Origin: an uncultured Bacilli bacterium
GTDB taxonomy: Bacteria; Bacillota_I; Bacilli_A; RF39; UBA660
Assembly (NCBI GenBank): GCA_944364005.1
Contig: CALVVW010000009.1
Span: 1-32,617 of the forward strand
Direction: 5' to 3'
Length of the DNA stretch: 32,617 nucleotides
Under the pieces are notes generated by a model, which was not told where the DNA came from, made no database searches, and saw only the letters and a program-made list of their open reading frames with translations. The first letter of the stretch is position 1, and the number at the start of each line of letters is the position of its first letter. This document shows positions 24,250 through 32,617 of this stretch, piece by piece. The translations under genes were made by a program, and so were the position numbers.

Positions 24250-25339
24250 AGCAATAATACCTGGATATGTGTTCTTTTTTATAGGTTTGTTTTTGTTAGA
24301 ATGTTCAAACTTTTTCGTAAATGTAGATTTTTTGTCAAATTATCTAAAAATAATAAAATTTCTTTCTCTTTTTCTTTTAGCTTTTTCTGGAATATTGATT
24401 AATGTTAAAGCAAAAAGTTTGAATCCAAAAAAGATATTTGTTATTCTTTTTTTGCTGATAATTAGTTTAATATCATATTATAAGACTAAATCAACAATGT
24501 TTTTAGAGTTTTTGGTTGTTTCTATTAATGTAATTGAGATGGACTTTAACAAGGTAATAAAATATGATTTAGGAATTAAATTATTTATAATTGCTTTTTT
24601 GTTAATAATGAATTATTTTGGTTATGCTGAATCACAGTTTGTGGTTACTAGAGATGGTGATTTTTTACGAAATGCATATGGCTTCTATCATCCAAATACA
24701 TTTGGAATGGTAATTATGATTTGTTTTTTTGAATTCATGTATTTACGTGGGAATAACGTTAATATTAAAGACTATATTTTAGCATTAATAATAATTATTT
24801 TAATAAAATTAACTTCTGATACAAGAACTGTTATTTATTGTATAATAGCGTTTATGATACTTATTTTATTGATTAAGCTCTTTAAAGTTAATAATAAATT
24901 TTTAAAGTTAATTAAAAATAATTTATATATAATTTTACTTGCAATTAGCTTGATTTCTACTTATCTATATATGAATCACAATGATTTTGCTATTAGTTTA
25001 AATCATATTTTATCAAATCGTTTAACTTTACAGTCTTATTTTTTTAATCTGTATAATATAAATCTATTTGGAAATAATATTGATTTTGTTAAAACTTTAG
25101 ATAATGGTTTTATCAAAATAATTCTTAATTATGGAATATTTACTACTATATTTTTAGCAGTTCTGTATAATTTAAATTTAAAAAAATGTTCTACGAATCA
25201 TCAGCAAACTTTAATGCTTATTTTTATAATAATACTTTTTTTTAGTTTATCAGAAAGCTTTATGTTTTATGTTTATAATAATATTTTTCTTTGCTATTTA
25301 TTTTCAAAGAATGAGGAGGTAGTACAAAATGAATCCTAA
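24239..25339 (+). CDS. Wzy-like polysaccharide polymerase
   Basis: The 366-residue protein is almost entirely hydrophobic, with about ten TM segments and a longer external loop in the middle (YFGYAESQFVVTRDGDFLRNAYGFYHPNTFGM), as in O-antigen/capsule polymerases. The loop carries the Arg and His residues often found in this class. Sequence conservation in Wzy proteins is low, so the call rests on topology, length and place in a Wzx/Wzy-type operon. It would join lipid-linked repeat units at the outer face of the membrane. Start ATG 24239 lies inside the end of the preceding gene. Codon and residue use are extremely AT-rich. Confidence 0.78.
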   Translation: MKVKAIIPGYVFFFIGLFLLECSNFFVNVDFLSNYLKIIKFLSLFLLAFSGILINVKAKSLNPKKIFVILFLLIISLISYYKTKSTMFLEFLVVSINVIEMDFNKVIKYDLGIKLFIIAFLLIMNYFGYAESQFVVTRDGDFLRNAYGFYHPNTFGMVIMICFFEFMYLRGNNVNIKDYILALIIIILIKLTSDTRTVIYCIIAFMILILLIKLFKVNNKFLKLIKNNLYIILLAISLISTYLYMNHNDFAISLNHILSNRLTLQSYFFNLYNINLFGNNIDFVKTLDNGFIKIILNYGIFTTIFLAVLYNLNLKKCSTNHQQTLMLIFIIILFFSLSESFMFYVYNNIFLCYLFSKNEEVVQNES

Positions 25340-26294
25340 AGTATCAGTAATTATACCTGCATATAATTGTGAGAATACGATATGTAGAACTGTAGATTCA
25401 ATTTTAAATCAGTTTTATAAAAATATTGAAATTATAATTATAAATGATGGTTCGACTGATGATACGAAAAAAGTGGTAAAAAAATATGGCAATGTTATTT
25501 TATATAATAATGAGAATAAGGGCGTTTGTTATTCAAGAAATTTTGGTATTAAAAAAGCAAAAGGCGATTATATTTTATTTGTTGATGCCGATGATACAAT
25601 TGATGAAAATTTTATAAGTGAGATGATAAAAGCGTTAAAAAATGGTCAACTGACCGGAGGAAAGATAAAAAAGATTGAGGTATCTAAATCAAGCCATATC
25701 TTACAGCAGAAATCATTTTATAGTAAAGAAGAATTTATTAGTGCATTAATTTCCGGAGAAATAGATGGTTATATTTGGAGATATTTGTTTAATAAAAAAA
25801 CTTTGGATAAAATACAGTTTAATGAAAAATTATCTTATATGGAAGATACTGTATTTTTAGTTGAATATATGCTTCAAACCGATATTTCTAAAGTGAAATT
25901 TGTTGATAGTTTTTATAATTATTATAATTGTAGTACTACAAGTGTTACCAATAGAAAGAGTAACTCTATTACTACTATAAAAAACATCAAAAATTCTATT
26001 AATCAAATCTGTCGGTATAAAGAAGAAATAAAATTTATAGATGTAGAATATTATTGCTTAAATCGAAAAGCAAAATTGTATGAGTCTCAACTTTATAAAA
26101 TTGATAATAAAAAATCATACCAAGAATTAAAATTATCTAAAGAATTTAAAAATGAAATAATGAATTTGTTAAAAAGTGATAAAACAAAAAAATATTGGAA
26201 AATATTTTATAAAATTATAATTAAGTCACCGTACTGTTGTTTTTGTTTTTATCAAAGTGTTAGAGGCATTATAAAAAAGGTGGTTAGGAGTTAA
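25329..26294 (+). CDS. GT2 glycosyltransferase
   Basis: The 321-residue protein starts with the classic GT-A pattern: VSVIIPAYNCENTICRTVDS, IIINDGSTDDT, NKGVCYSRNFGIKKAKGDYI and the metal-binding LFVDADDT. A single MEDTVFLVEYM region around 175 follows. The C-terminal third is basic, Lys/Asn-rich and ends in a likely membrane-associated helix (IIIKSPYCCFCFYQSVRG). It overlaps the Wzy-like gene by 11 bases and is two bases from the next transferase. The sugar is unknown. Confidence 0.9.
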   Translation: MNPKVSVIIPAYNCENTICRTVDSILNQFYKNIEIIIINDGSTDDTKKVVKKYGNVILYNNENKGVCYSRNFGIKKAKGDYILFVDADDTIDENFISEMIKALKNGQLTGGKIKKIEVSKSSHILQQKSFYSKEEFISALISGEIDGYIWRYLFNKKTLDKIQFNEKLSYMEDTVFLVEYMLQTDISKVKFVDSFYNYYNCSTTSVTNRKSNSITTIKNIKNSINQICRYKEEIKFIDVEYYCLNRKAKLYESQLYKIDNKKSYQELKLSKEFKNEIMNLLKSDKTKKYWKIFYKIIIKSPYCCFCFYQSVRGIIKKVVRS

Positions 26295-26296
26295 AT

Positions 26297-27277
26297 ATGA
26301 AATTATCAATAATTATTCCTGTATATAATGGTGAAAAATATATAGCAAAATGTTTAGATTCCATGTGTAATAAAGAAACTGTTTTTGATTATGAAATTAT
26401 TATAATTGATGATGGTTCAACGGATTCAACCATCGATATTTTGGAAAATTATGCTACACAATATAAAAATATTAAAGTAATAAAAAACACCAATCATGGA
26501 GTATCATATTCGCGTAATGCTGGTCTAAAATATGCTAAGGGAGAGTATATTTTATTTGTAGATTCAGATGATTTTTTATGCGAAAATTGGTATAAAATCA
26601 TTAAAAAAAGTATGAAAAACAAAATCGAAGATTTAGTTATTTTTAATCTTCAATATAAATGTAACCATTCAAATCCAAATGGTATAATAAAAGATATTCT
26701 TAATACAAAAAAATGCAACTACTATTTATCAACTCCTTGGTCAAAATTATATAAAAGGGAAATAATTTTAAATAATAATATTCAATTTGATGAAGATATC
26801 ATTAATGGTGAAGATATGTTATTTAATATTAATTACATTGCTCATATAAAAACATTTAAAATAATAAATGAGAACATTTATATTTATAGAGTTACACCTA
26901 ATTCCTTAACTAAAAATTATAATAAAAAAATTTTAAAATCCGATTTAAAATATATTACAGAATTAAAATCCGTTTTATCTAAGGTAGAAATCATAAATTC
27001 AAAAGAAATAATTGAATCTGAAAAATATAATGGATTATATTTGATTCTGGTTAGACTTTCTACTAATTTATTACTTTCAAATGCTATTGAACAAATTAAA
27101 AACATAGATTTAAATTTTTATAATTTTAAATATAAAGTTGATGATTTGAACATATTTAAAAAATTAATACTATTTTTGTTTAAAAATAAAAAATATAAAT
27201 TAATGTTATCTATTTTAAAAACAAAAAACATTTTTATTAAATCTAAAAATAGTAGTGAAAAAATGATTAAAATTTAG
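26297..27277 (+). CDS. GT2 glycosyltransferase
   Basis: The 326-residue protein is a paralogue-like partner of the preceding gene. It has LSIIIPVYNGEKYIAKCLDS, IIIDDGSTDST, NHGVSYSRNAGLKYAKGEYI and LFVDSDDF, and a NGEDMLFNINYI segment near 170. The C-terminal ~100 residues are Ile/Lys/Asn-rich and very AT-biased. It probably adds another sugar of the repeat unit. The start two bases after the preceding stop, with AGGAG inside that gene's end, marks it as co-translated. Confidence 0.9.
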   Translation: MKLSIIIPVYNGEKYIAKCLDSMCNKETVFDYEIIIIDDGSTDSTIDILENYATQYKNIKVIKNTNHGVSYSRNAGLKYAKGEYILFVDSDDFLCENWYKIIKKSMKNKIEDLVIFNLQYKCNHSNPNGIIKDILNTKKCNYYLSTPWSKLYKREIILNNNIQFDEDIINGEDMLFNINYIAHIKTFKIINENIYIYRVTPNSLTKNYNKKILKSDLKYITELKSVLSKVEIINSKEIIESEKYNGLYLILVRLSTNLLLSNAIEQIKNIDLNFYNFKYKVDDLNIFKKLILFLFKNKKYKLMLSILKTKNIFIKSKNSSEKMIKI

Positions 27278-27287
27278 GAGGTAAAAG

Positions 27288-28421
27288 ATGAAGATTGGAG
27301 TAATTACATTTCACAATTCATATAATTGTGGTTCTATGTTAGAATCATATGCGATTATGAAATATTTACAAAATAAAAATTATAATGTTGAAATAATAGA
27401 CTTTAGTTCTCAAGGACAACAGGAATTATATAGTACTTTTTTTAAAAATAATTCTTTAAAAAACATTTTGAAAAATATTATTATTTTTCCATATAAAAGA
27501 AGAATTAATTATAATAACAAAAAATATGAAGAGTTTAAGAATGAGCATTTTAACTTAAGTTCTAAAATTAATAATCATGATTTTTCAAAATTAAAATATG
27601 ATATTAATATTGCCGGTAGTGATCAGATTTGGAATATTACCATTGAAGATTATGACGATGCCTATTTTTTGAATTGGGTAACATATGGCAAAAAGGTGGC
27701 TTATGCACCAAGTTTTGGAGCTAAGGATTTACAGGAATATGCAAAAGATAATATAAGAAAATATAGTGATTTTTTAAATTCGTTTGATGCTTTATCGATA
27801 AGAGAAAACAATGGTCAAAAATGGATAAAACAGATTTGTGGTAAAGAAGTCCCTGTATTGCTTGATCCAACATTATTATTAGATTCAAAGGAATATGACA
27901 AAATTTTAGATAATAAATGCACGCCTAATAATGATTATATATTTCTTTATTGCCCGAGTTTTAAGAGAAATATTTGTAAATTTGTAAAAAAAGTATCAAA
28001 AAAATATAATTTGCCTGTTATTGCATGGAGTACTAAATCGTTTTATATAAAGCAAATTGGTAAGTTGGGTTTTTCATTACCTAAATATGAAAGTCCAGCT
28101 GTATACTTATCATTAATAAAAAATGCCAAGTTGATTTTTACTACATCTTTCCATGGAACAATTTTTTCTACAATATACAAGAAAAATTTTTATGTTTTAA
28201 AAAATGGAGAAATGTTTGGAAATGATGATAGGGTAAGAACTTTAGTTTCTACATTGGGAATTGAAGATAGATTAATTGATTATAATTATGATTCGAATTA
28301 TGATTATATGGAAAATGTAGATTACACAAAATATAATAAACTATTACCAGAAGAACAAAAAAAATCAGAAAGATATTTGAAGGAAAATATAGGGGTGGAA
28401 TTAAATGAAAAGTGTAAATAA
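27288..28421 (+). CDS. Polysaccharide pyruvyltransferase family protein
   Basis: The 377-residue protein starts IGVITFHNSYNCGSMLESYAI and contains AGSDQIWN (about 108-115), AYAPSFGA, LDALSIRE-like FDALSIREN, VLLDPTLLLD and TTSFHGTIFS, all family hallmarks. It would transfer pyruvate from phosphoenolpyruvate to a sugar of the repeat unit and so add a negative charge; some members have other roles. It follows the second GT2 gene after ten bases with GGAGG, and overlaps the flippase gene by 17 bases. Confidence 0.9.
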   Translation: MKIGVITFHNSYNCGSMLESYAIMKYLQNKNYNVEIIDFSSQGQQELYSTFFKNNSLKNILKNIIIFPYKRRINYNNKKYEEFKNEHFNLSSKINNHDFSKLKYDINIAGSDQIWNITIEDYDDAYFLNWVTYGKKVAYAPSFGAKDLQEYAKDNIRKYSDFLNSFDALSIRENNGQKWIKQICGKEVPVLLDPTLLLDSKEYDKILDNKCTPNNDYIFLYCPSFKRNICKFVKKVSKKYNLPVIAWSTKSFYIKQIGKLGFSLPKYESPAVYLSLIKNAKLIFTTSFHGTIFSTIYKKNFYVLKNGEMFGNDDRVRTLVSTLGIEDRLIDYNYDSNYDYMENVDYTKYNKLLPEEQKKSERYLKENIGVELNEKCK

Positions 28422-29829
28422 AAACTTTATATATAACAGTGTTTATCAACTGTTATTATATTTAATTCCTCTTATATTAACTCCATATATTTCAAGAACA
28501 TTAGGTGCGAATAATATAGGAGTATATTCTTATACTTATTCAATTGTATATTACTTTATGTTAGCTACATTGCTTGGTATAAATAATTACGGTTCACGGA
28601 ATATAGCACAGTGTTCTGAGGATAGAAATAAAATAAAAGATACTTTTTCTACTATTTATGGATTACAAGTTAGAGTGGGAATTATTATGTTAATTGTTTA
28701 TAATATTATTGTTTTTGTTGTAATGAAAAAATATTTTTTGATAGCACTTATTCATAATTTTTTTCTATTATCGGCAGTTTTTGATATTAATTGGTTATAC
28801 TTTGGATTGGAAAAGTTTAAAGTTACAATAACTAGAAACGTAATAATAAAAATACTTTCTCTGATATGTGTTTTTGCATTCGTTAGGTCAAAAAACGATT
28901 TATGGATATATACTCTAATAATGAGCTTATCAACATTAATTAGTCAATTATATTTATTTATTGTGTTAAAAAAATATGCTGATATAAGGAGAGCAAGTTT
29001 TAAAGAAGCTATAGTTCATTTAAAAGGCTGCCTAATTTTATTTGTCCCTGTTTTAGCTTATAGTATATATAGAGTGATGGATAAAACATTGATAGGAGCG
29101 ATTGCTTCTACTTATGAATTGGGATTGTTTGATAATTCAGAAAAAATAATAAATATTCCAATAAGTATTTTAACTGCAATGGGAACTGTGATGCTACCTT
29201 ATATGTCTAAGCAAGCAAAGGATAAATCATTAATCGAACAAAAAATTTTGTCATCTTTTGAAATGTGCTTTTGTTTCATGGTTGCAATGATGTTTGGTTT
29301 ATTAGCAATATCGGATGATTTTTCTATAATCTATTTTGGTTCTGGATTCGAAAAGTGTGGAGAAATTATAAAATTACTAGTTCCATCTATATTGTTTACA
29401 TCAATTGCAAATGTTGTAAGAACAAATTATTTGATTCCATTAAAAAAGGATAATATTTATGTTATTTCTACTATAATTGGTGCTATAATTAATTTGGTTA
29501 TAAATGTAATTTTAATTGGGAAATATGGTGCTTTAGGCGCTTGTGTAGGTACTACAGCAGCAGAATTTTCTGTTATGTTTTATCAGATTATATGTGTGAG
29601 AAAAGAAATTAATTTGAAAAATGTATTTAAGATAATGTTAAAATATTTATTAAAAGGTTTAGTTATGTATTTGATAATTGTTTTCATCGGGTTGTTTATT
29701 AAGAATATTTATATTCGCTTGGTTTCAGAAATAGTATTAGCAGTTATAATATATTTTATTTTATGTAGAAAATATATTATCTATGATTTTTTAGGGAGGA
29801 AAAGAAATGAGACTTACACAGTTAATTAA
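28405..29829 (+). CDS. Wzx-type flippase
   Basis: The 474-residue membrane protein has twelve to fourteen TM segments in two bundles. The opening NFIYNSVYQLLLYLIPLILTPYISRTLGANNIGVYSY is characteristic of polysaccharide flippases of the MOP superfamily, and YRVMDKTLIGAI with ELGLFDNSEKI in the middle is also typical. It moves lipid-linked repeat units to the outer face for the Wzy-like polymerase. The start follows GGGGTGG. Confidence 0.93.
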   Translation: MKSVNKNFIYNSVYQLLLYLIPLILTPYISRTLGANNIGVYSYTYSIVYYFMLATLLGINNYGSRNIAQCSEDRNKIKDTFSTIYGLQVRVGIIMLIVYNIIVFVVMKKYFLIALIHNFFLLSAVFDINWLYFGLEKFKVTITRNVIIKILSLICVFAFVRSKNDLWIYTLIMSLSTLISQLYLFIVLKKYADIRRASFKEAIVHLKGCLILFVPVLAYSIYRVMDKTLIGAIASTYELGLFDNSEKIINIPISILTAMGTVMLPYMSKQAKDKSLIEQKILSSFEMCFCFMVAMMFGLLAISDDFSIIYFGSGFEKCGEIIKLLVPSILFTSIANVVRTNYLIPLKKDNIYVISTIIGAIINLVINVILIGKYGALGACVGTTAAEFSVMFYQIICVRKEINLKNVFKIMLKYLLKGLVMYLIIVFIGLFIKNIYIRLVSEIVLAVIIYFILCRKYIIYDFLGRKRNETYTVN

Positions 29830-30346
29830 ATCTGATAAAGATTTATATAAAAGTGAAAATGTTTTTCTTAAACGTGTTTTTAATATTTTAATCAGGCATA
29901 ATGATTATTATATTTATAAAACAATCGTTTACTCTAGATATTATCAATATTATAAAGAAAAGAATAAGAAATTAAAAGCATTGTATTTTGGAAGAAAGTA
30001 TTTTAAAAATGCTCAAAAGTGTAATTTGGAATTATACGCTAAATTAGGTGAAAAAATCAAAATATATCATCCCAATATAGTAATTAATAAAAACGCATGT
30101 ATAGGAAATAATGTAAAATTACATGGCAATAATTGTATAGGTAATAATGGATATAATGATAAGGCTCCTACGATTGGTAATAATGTTGATATTGGATTTG
30201 GAACATGTATTATTGGAGATGTATCAATAGCTGATGATATTGTAATAGGAGCAAATTCTGTAGTTACTAAATCTTTTTCTCAAAAGGGAATAGTCATTGC
30301 TGGCAATCCAGCAAAAATAATTAAGACAAAAAGCAATGAGAAATAA
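29807..30346 (+). CDS. Hexapeptide-repeat acyltransferase, serine-acetyltransferase-like
   Basis: The 179-residue protein has an N-terminal helical part (~85 residues) and a left-handed beta-helix: INKNACIGNNVKLHGNN, TIGNNVDIGFGTCIIGDVSIADDIVIGANSVVTKSF and the usual AGNPAKIIK end. It is CysE/SAT-like but in an exopolysaccharide operon, so O-acetylation of the polymer is more likely than cysteine synthesis. The start overlaps the flippase end by 23 bases after GGGAGG. It is the last gene before a terminator. Confidence 0.88.
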   Translation: MRLTQLIKSDKDLYKSENVFLKRVFNILIRHNDYYIYKTIVYSRYYQYYKEKNKKLKALYFGRKYFKNAQKCNLELYAKLGEKIKIYHPNIVINKNACIGNNVKLHGNNCIGNNGYNDKAPTIGNNVDIGFGTCIIGDVSIADDIVIGANSVVTKSFSQKGIVIAGNPAKIIKTKSNEK

Positions 30347-30399
30347 AACAAAAAAAATTTAAAGGTACTAAAATCATAGAGTACAATAATAAATATTAT

Positions 30400-30441
30400 A
30401 GCATTATTATCATTATTTGTTTTGATTTAATAATGCTTTTT
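30400..30441 (+). terminator. Terminator of the polysaccharide operon
   Basis: AGCATTATTA (30400-30409) pairs with TAATAATGCT (30428-30437) across an 18-base loop, followed by four T. Confidence 0.65.
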
Positions 30442-30476
30442 GTTATAGACGGTATATTTTTTAGAGATTGATTGTT

Positions 30477-30482
30477 TATAAT
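30477..30482 (+). promoter_or_regulatory. Probable -10 of the LCP genes
   Basis: A perfect TATAAT lies 22 bases before the ATG at 30505. The -35 region is weak, and the leader would be only ~15 bases. Confidence 0.4.
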
Positions 30483-30504
30483 AGGGCACAGAAAGAGTGG
30501 TTAT

Positions 30505-31935
30505 ATGAGAGTATTTAAATATATTAATAGAGTACTTAGTATTGTTTTAGATATTGTATTTATTCTATTATTAGTTAGTGTATATAGAATGGGATTAATA
30601 CCTGTTAAATATTTAGTTATACTTAGTATATTGGTTGTAGTACTTGGTGTTTTCTTTACTATTTTTTCTTTTAAGGTTAAAAGACTGGTTTTGTCTATTA
30701 TTTTACTTGTTTTTATGTTACTTTTTGGTACGTTGTCTTTTATTGGTATTTATTATGTTTGGACTACAAATTCTTTTTTTGATACGATTGAAGAAGTAAA
30801 AGAGAAGAAGATTTATTATGTTGTAGTTAAGAAAGATAGTAAATATAAAGAGTTAGATGATTTAGAAGATAAAACTATGGCTATTTTTGAAAGACAGTCT
30901 AATAATTATAAAAAAGTATTAGAGGAAGTTCGTGATAGTATTACTATTCATGATAAGGAATATACGAATATGAATACTATCGTTAAAGATTTATTAAATG
31001 GTGATGTAGATAGTTTATTGATTAATTCTACTAATAAAGAGATATTGGATGAAAATATGGATTCTTTTCAGTCTAATACTAGGGTTATTGCTGAATTATC
31101 GATAGATGTGATTCAAAAAAAAGAAAAAGAAGACGAGAAAAAATATGGATCTATGAATATTTTAATTAGTGGTATTGATACGAATGGTCATATTGATAGT
31201 GTATCTAGAAGTGATGTTAATATTGTAGTAACGATTAATCCTTATACTCATGAAATTTTACTTACTAATATTCCTCGTGATATGTATGTACAGCTTCATG
31301 GTACTACTGGTCTTAAAGATAAATTAACTCATGCAGGAATTTATGGTATTGATATGTCTATTAATACAATAGAAGATTTCTTAGAGATTGATATTCCTTA
31401 TTACATTAGAGTTAATTTTGATAGTGTTATTAAACTAGTAGATACTATTGATGGTGTTGATGTTAATAATGATGTAGCATTCCAAGGTAGAACTAGATAC
31501 TTTGAAAAAGGTATGATTCATTTAAATGGGAAAGAAGCTTTAGAATATGCTAGAGAACGTAAGAAGATGCCTAATGGAGATAATACTAGAGGAGAACATC
31601 AAGAAAGAATTATTGAAGCTATTATTACTAAGATTTCTAGTAGTAAAGAATTACTTAAAGATTATGGTAATATCTTAGATGATTTAAAAGATTTATTTCA
31701 AACTAATATTCCTACTGATACTATAAAAAAATATGTTAGAGATCAAATAGATACTATGAGTAAATGGAGTGTTCATAGAGAAGCTGTTACTGGTACTGCT
31801 GCTTCTACTTATAGGGAAACTTATTCTATGCCAGGTATGAGATTATATGTAACGATACCTGATGAAGAAAGTAGAAAAGATGCATCTAATAGAATTAATG
31901 AATTGTTGGAGAAGGTGTCAAATGAAAAAGACTAA
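30505..31935 (+). CDS. LytR-CpsA-Psr family wall-polymer ligase with PBP-like insert
   Basis: ATG 30505 follows AAAGAGTGG; the upstream TTG 30472 lacks a site and overlaps the -10. The 476-residue protein has three TM helices (about 11-29, 35-54, 61-83), then an external domain of ~115 residues (YYVVVKKDSKYKELDDLEDKT... LLNGDVDSLLIN) that resembles part of a solute-binding-protein fold, then the LCP domain from ~215: ILISGIDTNG, SRSDVNIVVTINP (Arg235, Asp237), LLTNIPRDMYV (Arg258, Asp259), DKLTHAGIYG and ALEYARERKKMPNGDNTRGEHQ. LCP enzymes move lipid-linked polymers onto peptidoglycan. Position after the capsule operon fits attachment of this polymer. Confidence 0.93.
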   Translation: MRVFKYINRVLSIVLDIVFILLLVSVYRMGLIPVKYLVILSILVVVLGVFFTIFSFKVKRLVLSIILLVFMLLFGTLSFIGIYYVWTTNSFFDTIEEVKEKKIYYVVVKKDSKYKELDDLEDKTMAIFERQSNNYKKVLEEVRDSITIHDKEYTNMNTIVKDLLNGDVDSLLINSTNKEILDENMDSFQSNTRVIAELSIDVIQKKEKEDEKKYGSMNILISGIDTNGHIDSVSRSDVNIVVTINPYTHEILLTNIPRDMYVQLHGTTGLKDKLTHAGIYGIDMSINTIEDFLEIDIPYYIRVNFDSVIKLVDTIDGVDVNNDVAFQGRTRYFEKGMIHLNGKEALEYARERKKMPNGDNTRGEHQERIIEAIITKISSSKELLKDYGNILDDLKDLFQTNIPTDTIKKYVRDQIDTMSKWSVHREAVTGTAASTYRETYSMPGMRLYVTIPDEESRKDASNRINELLEKVSNEKD

Positions 31936-32617
31936 GGATAAGACTAAGAAACATCATATTAGTAAATTAAATATATTAAGTATTATTGCAGTTATTGTAT
32001 TTAGTATATTTTTATATTTCTTATTTAGTATTAATATTTTACCTACTAAATATTTAATACTTATTATTTTAGTAATTTCTATACTTATTATTTTATCTAT
32101 TGTATTTATTAATTTAAAGAAGAAAGTAGTTAAAGTAATTGGTGTTGTTTTAATAATTATTTCTATTATTTTAAGTGGTGTAGGTAGTTATTATTTATAT
32201 TATGGAAATGAGTTTTTAAATGAGTCTTTTAGTAATGTAAAAAAAGAGATATCTACTTATTATATTGTTACTAATAAAGAGAATAAATATAAGAAGAAAG
32301 ATATTAAAGGTACTATTTATTATTATAAAAATAGTAGTAATATTAAGAAGGTTTTAAAAGAGGTAGAAAGTGAGTTTTCTATTAAGAGTTCTTCTTATGA
32401 TAATGTTACTACTATGGTAAGTGATGTATTAAATAAAGATATTGATTTTATGTTGATTGATAAAGCTAGTTATGATGTTTTATTGAATGTTAATGATAGT
32501 CTTGATAAAGATTCTTTTAAAATAGTTTATGAGTTTGATATTACAACTGATGTTGAACATGAGGAAGAAGAGGAGAAGAAGAGTAGTTTTAATATTTATA
32601 TTGCTGGTAGGGATTTT
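31922..32617 (+). CDS. Second LCP-family protein, 3' end outside window
   Basis: The frame is open from ATG 31922 to the last base (232 codons), overlapping the previous gene by 14 bases. The order matches its neighbour: Lys-rich start, three TM helices (about 16-35, 43-62, 70-90), then the same PBP-like stretch (STYYIVTNKENKYKKKDIKG, VTTMVSDVLNKDIDFMLID), an acidic linker (EHEEEEEKK) and the first strand of the LCP domain (FNIYIAGRDF) at the window edge. The GRD in place of GID fits other LCP proteins. It is a diverged tandem copy in the same transcript. The catalytic part is not in view. Confidence 0.85.
   Translation, partial: MKKTKDKTKKHHISKLNILSIIAVIVFSIFLYFLFSINILPTKYLILIILVISILIILSIVFINLKKKVVKVIGVVLIIISIILSGVGSYYLYYGNEFLNESFSNVKKEISTYYIVTNKENKYKKKDIKGTIYYYKNSSNIKKVLKEVESEFSIKSSSYDNVTTMVSDVLNKDIDFMLIDKASYDVLLNVNDSLDKDSFKIVYEFDITTDVEHEEEEEKKSSFNIYIAGRDF

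Noticed and set aside
1..32617. CRISPR array, insertion sequence or integrase
   Set aside because: No spaced direct repeats, transposase motifs, terminal inverted repeats or recombinase motifs were seen on either strand.

Overview
The window is AT-rich DNA from a low-GC Gram-positive-type bacterium. It carries a class B sortase, LytR-CpsA-Psr (LCP) proteins, a CpsB/C/D-type capsule kinase-phosphatase set, a GH25 lysozyme and a membrane-anchored VanX-like peptidase. Promoters look like sigma-A sites and Shine-Dalgarno sites are AGGAGG-like. TGA is used as a stop codon (for example the genes ending at 2280 and 23131), so this is not a Mycoplasma-code organism. The mix of very low GC, Bacilli-like capsule regulation and a FHA-ABC/kinase pair suggests an uncultivated gut Bacilli/Erysipelotrichia/RF39-like lineage; this placement is inference.

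Layout. (1) 1-2570 is a decayed accessory region: an unrecognised ORF cut by the left edge, the frameshifted tail of a QueC-like/QatC-type gene, and a RhuM-family gene broken by one frameshift. (2) 2573-6148 holds a GtrII-like membrane glycosyltransferase on the minus strand, a GH25 lysozyme with two C-terminal wall-binding-like repeats, and a DUF1848 protein with a Cys cluster. (3) 6369-12018 is a tight three-gene unit: an anchored alpha/beta hydrolase, a double-FHA ABC-2 exporter fused in one chain, and a Ser/Thr kinase with thirteen two-Cys repeats outside the membrane. (4) 12069-15761 holds tRNA-Gln(CUG), a VanX-like M15 peptidase on the minus strand and an N-terminally extended glutamyl-tRNA synthetase. 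(5) 15806-18198 holds UDP-galactopyranose mutase and an unknown alpha-helical protein. (6) 18425-19144 is a class B sortase that lacks the expected catalytic Arg and carries an internal 21-bp tandem repeat. (7) 19304-30346 is a surface-polysaccharide operon of the Wzx/Wzy type. (8) 30505-32617 holds two tandem LCP proteins, the second cut by the right edge.

How the genes fit together. CpsC/CpsD/CpsB control chain length and export by tyrosine phosphorylation. The sugar-1-phosphate transferase starts the lipid-linked repeat unit; four glycosyltransferases, a pyruvyltransferase and a hexapeptide acyltransferase build and decorate it. Wzx flips it, Wzy polymerises it and the LCP proteins probably attach it to the wall. 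UDP-Galf from the nearby mutase may be a donor. The kinase/FHA-ABC pair resembles mycobacterial PknF/Rv1747 in logic, but its ectodomain looks new to me and is the best candidate here for an undescribed system.
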